This document shows positions 5,457-8,469 of a DNA stretch of 8,469 nucleotides, piece after piece; position 1 is the stretch's first letter; each line of letters starts with the position of its first letter. Both the position numbers and the translations under genes were made by a program. Where the stretch lies: contig CAZCDS010000112.1 of the NCBI GenBank assembly GCA_964497585.1, positions 1 through 8,469 of the forward strand. The letters are read 5' to 3'. The notes beneath the pieces were generated by a model. That model did no database searches and had not been told where the DNA came from. It saw nothing but the letters and a program-made list of their open reading frames with translations. The stretch comes from CAZCDS01 sp964497585. Lineage in GTDB: Bacteria; Desulfobacterota; Desulfomonilia; Desulfomonilales; Desulfomonilaceae.

Positions 5457-7187
5457 ATGATACGGATAAGAATAGGTCTGATCGTCGCGCTATGCCTCAG
5501 CCTCGGGATAGTCGCATTCGCTCAAGAGGCTCGGTTTAGGGAGCTGAACCAACAAGCGGTGCAGCTCTATCGTCACGGCAAATTTGCGGATGCGACAAAA
5601 GTGGCCCAGAGAGCCCTAAACGTAGCAGAGAAGACCTTTAGACGGAACGACCTTCACGTGGCTAAAGCTCTGAACAATCTGGCCATGCTCTACAAAGCTC
5701 AGAGGCAGTATGCCAAAGCGGAGCCACTCTTTAAGAGATCCCTTGCAATTCGGGAGAAAGCCCTCGGCAAAGACCACCTTGATGTGGCTGAATCTCTGAA
5801 TAACCTGGCTCAACTCTATCGCGCCCAGGGGCAGTATGCCAAAGCGGAACCACTTTTCAAGAGATCCCTGTCAATGAGAGAGAAGGCGCTTGGCAAGGAC
5901 CACCCTGGTGTAGCTCACTCTCTGAACAATCTGGCCTTGCTCTACCAAGCTCAGGGGAAGTATGCCAAGGCGGCGCCACTTTTCAAGAGGTCCCTTGCAA
6001 TTGGGGAGAAGGCCCTCGGCAAGGATCACCCGCGGGTGGCTAAAGCTCAGAACAATCTGGCCATGCTCTACCAAGCCCAGGGGAAGTATGCCAAAGCGGA
6101 ACCACTCTTAAGGAGATCGCTGGCAATTGGGGAGAAGACCCTCGGCAAAGACCACCCACAGGTGGCAACCTCTCTGAACAATCTGGCCATGCTCTACCAA
6201 GCCCAGGGGAAGTATGCCAAAGCGGAGCCGCTGTTGAGGAGATCCCTGACAATTTGGGAGAAGGCTCTCGGCAAAGACCACCCACGGGTGGCTCAATCTC
6301 TGAATAACCTCGCCGCGCTCTACAAATCTCAGGGGAAGTATGCCAAAGCGTTGCCGTTGTACAACAGGTCCCTGGCAATATCTGAAAAGGCGCTTGGGAC
6401 GGACCACCCACAGCTGGCACAATCCCTGAACAATCTGGCCATGCTCTACCAAGCTCAGGGGAAGTATGCCAAAGCGGAGCCACTTTACAGGAGGTCCCTG
6501 GCCATTTGGGAGAAGGCCCTCGGTAATGACCACCCACGGGTGGCTCTATCTCTTAATAACTTGGCCGCGCTCTACCAAGCTCAGGGGAAGTATGCCAAAG
6601 CCTTGCCATTGTACAACAGGTCCCAGGCAATATCTGAAAAGGCGCTTGGGACGGACCACCCACAGGTGGCAAGCTCTCTCAACAATCTTGCCGCGGTCTA
6701 CCAAGCCCTGGGGAAGTATGCGGGAGCGGAGTCACTTTACGAGAGATCCCTTGCAATAAGGGAGAAGGCCCTCGGCAAGGACCACCCTGATGTAGCTGTA
6801 TCCCTTAATAACCTGGCTGAAATCTATCGGGCTCAGGGGAAGTATGCCAAAGCAGAGCCGCTCTACAAGAGATCTCTGGCAATATCTGAAAAGACGCTTG
6901 GGACGGACCACCCGCAGGTGGCAAGCTCTCTGAACAATCTGGCCCTGCTCTACCAAGCTCAAGGGAAGTATGCGGAAGCGGAGCCACTCTACAAGAGGTC
7001 CCTGGCAATAAGGGAGAGGGCCCTCGGCAAAGACCACCCTAGTATAGCAAGGGCTCTGGACAATCTGGCCGCACTCTACAAAGCTCAAGGGAAGTATGCG
7101 GAGGCGCAGCCACTCTTGAAGAGGTCCCTGGCAATAAGGGCGAAAGCCCTTGGCAAGGACCACCCCGATGTGGCTACGACGCGGTAA
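5457..7187 (+). CDS. Secreted tetratricopeptide-repeat protein (kinesin-light-chain-type TPR array)
   Basis: A 576-residue protein made almost wholly of TPR units. Residues 1-22 look like a Sec signal peptide: Arg3 and Arg5, a hydrophobic core 6-19, and an AFA-Q cleavage site after residue 22, so the protein should be periplasmic or exported. Residues 26-59 are a degenerate TPR-like lead-in. Twelve units of exactly 42 residues follow from residue 60 to 563, with core words LGKDHPxVAxSLNNLA and YxAQGKYAKAEPLxxRSLAI. A thirteenth unit (564-576) is cut off after DHPDVATTR. Such arrays form a superhelical scaffold that binds proteins or peptides; no enzymatic domain is present. Related bacterial proteins often carry a C-terminal effector such as a CHAT protease domain, which is absent here. 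The ATG at 5457 has AAGGGGAG 7-8 nt upstream. The partner is unknown, and the flanking genes give no clue. Confidence 0.9.
   Translation: MIRIRIGLIVALCLSLGIVAFAQEARFRELNQQAVQLYRHGKFADATKVAQRALNVAEKTFRRNDLHVAKALNNLAMLYKAQRQYAKAEPLFKRSLAIREKALGKDHLDVAESLNNLAQLYRAQGQYAKAEPLFKRSLSMREKALGKDHPGVAHSLNNLALLYQAQGKYAKAAPLFKRSLAIGEKALGKDHPRVAKAQNNLAMLYQAQGKYAKAEPLLRRSLAIGEKTLGKDHPQVATSLNNLAMLYQAQGKYAKAEPLLRRSLTIWEKALGKDHPRVAQSLNNLAALYKSQGKYAKALPLYNRSLAISEKALGTDHPQLAQSLNNLAMLYQAQGKYAKAEPLYRRSLAIWEKALGNDHPRVALSLNNLAALYQAQGKYAKALPLYNRSQAISEKALGTDHPQVASSLNNLAAVYQALGKYAGAESLYERSLAIREKALGKDHPDVAVSLNNLAEIYRAQGKYAKAEPLYKRSLAISEKTLGTDHPQVASSLNNLALLYQAQGKYAEAEPLYKRSLAIRERALGKDHPSIARALDNLAALYKAQGKYAEAQPLLKRSLAIRAKALGKDHPDVATTR
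5634..7184 (+). repeat. 126-bp tandem repeat array encoding the TPR units
   Basis: Twelve complete 126-bp copies plus 39 bp of a thirteenth, in frame. Neighbouring copies are nearly identical at the DNA level: 6050-6100 and 6176-6226 are the same over 51 bases. A higher-order period of 252 bp is visible in units 6-11 (6264-7019): the block at 6374-6413 recurs exactly at 6626-6665, and closely again at 6878. This points to recent expansion or gene conversion. Short-read assembly could miscount the copies. Confidence 0.92.
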
Positions 7188-7192
7188 TTCTG

Positions 7193-7223
7193 GCGTGCTC
7201 TATGGGAATGGAAGCGAGCACGC
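7193..7223. terminator. Candidate hairpin between convergent TPR and PilZ genes
   Basis: GCGTGCTC (7193-7200) and GAGCACGC (7216-7223) form a perfect 8-bp stem with a 15-nt loop, starting six bases after the TPR stop. It lies in the 114-nt gap between two converging genes, where a bidirectional terminator is expected. There is no T-run on either side, so termination would be non-canonical. A second, weaker stem, CGGTT/AACCG, follows at 7234-7249. Confidence 0.4.
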
Positions 7224-7301
7224 GACAGCTCCGCGGTTGTTCCGAACCGAAGCCTTCCCCCTATGGCATTCGGTCATTGTTTGGGACATGCGCTATACGT
7301 G

Positions 7302-7835
7302 CTAGGTAAGGGTCAGAGCCTGAATCAACTTGCGTAATTCTGCGAGATCTCCCCGCGAGACCTCGGTAATCTGGAATCCCGCAGTGTCTCTCTCACCTTC
7401 TTCCGAGGAGTTCACCCAGCGACAACGCGCACGGAAGGCTACGGGAGAGCACCGAAAGAACTCATCCGCGGGGATAACGAAGTTCCTTGTTTCGTCGATT
7501 CGAGCCTCGATTCCCACGACTCCGATCCCCCGTTCCGTGATGTCATTGACGATGCCCCTGATTTCCAGCTTCTCCGCGTCGTAGATGGGAAGGGGAAATT
7601 CCAGTTCTTGCCGGGGAACCATTCTGATCTCGTCTACTTCAATGGTGTCGTCGTAGAAGGGTGTGCGCCCGTACACATCGGCCAGATCCAGGAGCCCGGC
7701 GTCAAGCAGTTTTCTAAAGACGCTCTGCAGACCCCTGGATGTGAGCTTGTATTTCTCCATAAGTTCCGGATCTGTCATTTCCGAGCGGATGTCATCGACA
7801 ATGTGATGTGCAACAATTTTGCGCTTGGGTCGCAT
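7302..7835 (-). CDS. PilZ-domain protein with N-terminal helix-turn-helix-like module
   Basis: A 177-residue cytoplasmic protein. Residues 12-50 (DDIRSEMTD-ELMEKYKLTSRGLQSVFRKLLDAG) look like a small helical, HTH-like module that I recall in many deltaproteobacterial signalling proteins. Residues about 76-172 resemble a PilZ domain, the c-di-GMP receptor fold: IRGIVNDITERGIGVVG (92-108) supplies the DxSxxG-type motif as D98-I-T-E-R-G103, followed by FVIPADEFF (119-127), CRWV (138-141) and the C-terminal DLAELRKLIQALT. The N-terminal RxxxR ligand motif is not seen in normal form; only R75-QELE lies in the expected place, so ligand binding may be weak or altered. The ATG at 7835 is preceded by GGAGGGA with a 5-nt gap; an in-frame GTG at 7961 adds an unsupported extension. 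It is monocistronic and converges on the TPR gene. It probably links second-messenger level to surface behaviour or regulation, but the target is unknown. Confidence 0.8.
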   Translation of the reverse strand: MRPKRKIVAHHIVDDIRSEMTDPELMEKYKLTSRGLQSVFRKLLDAGLLDLADVYGRTPFYDDTIEVDEIRMVPRQELEFPLPIYDAEKLEIRGIVNDITERGIGVVGIEARIDETRNFVIPADEFFRCSPVAFRARCRWVNSSEEGERDTAGFQITEVSRGDLAELRKLIQALTLT

Positions 7836-7916
7836 TGTTGTCCCTCCAAGAGACGGGCGGACGAAAGTCGAAACGAATTCGCGTGAGAGAATTGATCGAA
7901 TTTCCGACCCATGGCC

Positions 7917-7946
7917 ATTGTCGCGCGGCCAAGCTAGTCCTGTCAA
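7917..7946 (-). promoter_or_regulatory. Candidate sigma-70-type promoter of the PilZ gene
   Basis: On the minus strand a perfect -35 TTGACA (7946-7941) is followed after 18 bp by GACAAT (7922-7917), which matches TATAAT at four of six positions. It would give a leader of about 75 nt before the start at 7835. The spacer is one base longer than ideal and the -10 lacks the first T, so this is only a candidate. Confidence 0.45.
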
Positions 7947-8260
7947 AGGCAATATGGCCACGGAAGAGCGGATGTGCAGAGGCTATTTGAGAAAGGGCTG
8001 TCGGCTGTGCGTTCCCACGCGGAGCCCCGATCGTGTTCCATGAGTCCGTCGCGCCTTCGTGTTAACGTACTTTGTTGACTTGGGATCTGCCTCCACGTAA
8101 CGCTTGACCACCCGAGGTCGAATACGGAAAGCGACCGAGGTCGTCCATTGCCCCGAATGGGCAAGACACTTATATCGGTTGGTTTCTGGGTTGCGCGTTG
8201 AAGGAATCTTCTCTTATACCGATTGTCAAAAATTCTCTCTTATTGACGGCGGCGTATGTT

Positions 8261-8280
8261 TCAAGTACGGACCTACTTGA
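8261..8280. other. Perfect 7-bp inverted repeat (hairpin or operator-like dyad)
   Basis: TCAAGTA (8261-8267) and TACTTGA (8274-8280) are exact reverse complements around the 6-nt centre CGGACC. The symmetry is AT-rich and protein-operator-like, but no regulator gene or promoter lies next to it within the window. Confidence 0.45.
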
Positions 8281-8284
8281 TCCT

Positions 8285-8316
8285 GCAAACTAGCGAAGCA
8301 AAGCGGAGCAGTTTGC
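8285..8316. other. Second perfect 7-bp inverted repeat
   Basis: GCAAACT (8285-8291) pairs with AGTTTGC (8310-8316); inside, GC (8293-8294) can pair with GC (8308-8309) past a bulged A, closing a purine-rich loop. It starts five bases after the previous dyad and ends seven bases before the G-rich repeat, making a row of three hairpins. Confidence 0.45.
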
Positions 8317-8322
8317 CGAAAA

Positions 8323-8390
8323 CATGGAGTTTTTTGTGGGAGGTGTGGAGGGCGGTTTTTTGCCGAAAAAAGAGCCCTCCGCAATCCTTC
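8323..8390. repeat. G-rich palindromic intergenic repeat, copy 2
   Basis: It begins CATGGAGTTTTTTGTGGGAGG, matching CATGAAGTTTTTGGGAGG at 185-202 in the same orientation. The hairpin pairs TGTGGAGGGC (8344-8353 region) with GCCCTCCGCA (8374-8383), then T6 (8356-8361) with A6 (8366-8371) around the loop GCCG. The 34-nt hairpin cores of the two copies have the same length and loop position and agree at about 22 of 34 bases by hand count, with differences that keep the stem paired. This supports a true repeat family under structural constraint, or common descent. Confidence 0.65.
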
Positions 8391-8394
8391 AGCG

Positions 8395-8411
8395 AGAAAT
8401 CTGCCATTTCT
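8395..8411. other. Small AT-rich hairpin after repeat copy 2
   Basis: AGAAAT (8395-8400) and ATTTCT (8406-8411) pair perfectly around the loop CTGCC, followed by TTCGG. Too short and AT-rich to assign a role. Confidence 0.3.
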
Positions 8412-8469
8412 TTCGGCAACTCCTATAAAAATCCCGTTCATTTGTTCCACCGGCGTGTGGGATCAGATT

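Larger units (their letters stand above)
7947..8469. other. Non-coding right flank rich in inverted repeats
   Basis: No open frame here looks like a protein; the longest give low-complexity or family-less translations. The stretch holds a 9-bp direct repeat CCGAGGTCG (8112-8120 and 8135-8143), a 6-bp stem TTGCCC/GGGCAA (8148-8164), a direct repeat TCTCTTAT (8210-8217 and 8236-8243), and the hairpins and G-rich element listed separately. The neighbouring gene on the right lies outside the window. Confidence 0.6.

Noticed and set aside
6040..6537. Repetitive minus-strand frames inside the TPR gene
   Set aside because: They only reflect the 126-bp tandem repeat read in another frame.
7836..7961. 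N-terminal extension of the PilZ protein from an in-frame GTG at 7961
   Set aside because: The extension has no conserved features, would begin upstream of the candidate promoter, and the ATG at 7835 has a near-perfect ribosome binding site.
8243..8271. TTGACG as a promoter in the right flank
   Set aside because: No acceptable -10 box lies 16-18 bp downstream and no gene follows within the window.
8226..8450. 74-codon minus-strand frame at the right end
   Set aside because: It spans four hairpins and the G-rich repeat, and its translation has no recognisable features.

Overview
The window looks like chromosomal DNA of an anaerobic deltaproteobacterium-like organism (Desulfobacterota, perhaps a Syntrophobacter relative). 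This is an inference from three things: a PilZ protein with an N-terminal module I associate with that group, G-rich intergenic palindromes of a type I recall from such genomes, and moderately GC-rich genes. No rRNA or tRNA is present to confirm it.

Layout. Positions 1-365 are non-coding and hold several inverted repeats, a G-rich palindromic repeat (185-264) and a strong sigma-70-type promoter (279-306). The promoter is followed by a tight two-gene operon, hyuA-like (366-2468) and hyuB-like (2468-4213), which encodes the two halves of a hydantoinase/oxoprolinase/ketone-carboxylase family enzyme. After a 169-nt gap with a hairpin comes a small cupin gene (4383-4787) on the same strand, probably part of the same functional unit. 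The 669 nt from 4788 to 5456 have no convincing gene; they hold a perfect 15-bp inverted repeat (4996-5074) and some small hairpins just upstream of the next gene. At 5457-7187 lies a secreted protein built almost wholly of 42-residue kinesin-light-chain-type TPR units: twelve full copies and one cut short. Convergent to it is a 177-residue PilZ-domain protein (7302-7835, minus strand) with its own candidate promoter. The right end (7836-8469) is non-coding, rich in inverted repeats, and contains a second copy of the G-rich palindrome (8323-8390).

How the genes work together. HyuA (ATP-binding, actin-like fold) and HyuB (metal-containing acyl/carboxyl transfer partner) should form one ATP-dependent enzyme acting on a cyclic amide or a ketone. 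The sequence does not fix the substrate. No acetone-carboxylase gamma subunit is visible; the small cupin stands in the place where a third subunit or accessory protein might be expected. The TPR and PilZ genes have no visible link to this operon or to each other.

The most unusual features are the homogenised TPR array with a 252-bp higher-order period and abrupt end, the hyuAB-cupin arrangement, the PilZ domain with a degenerate ligand motif, and the two structurally conserved palindromes bracketing the window. I found no CRISPR array, no transposase, no tRNA and no clear evidence of a wholly new system.
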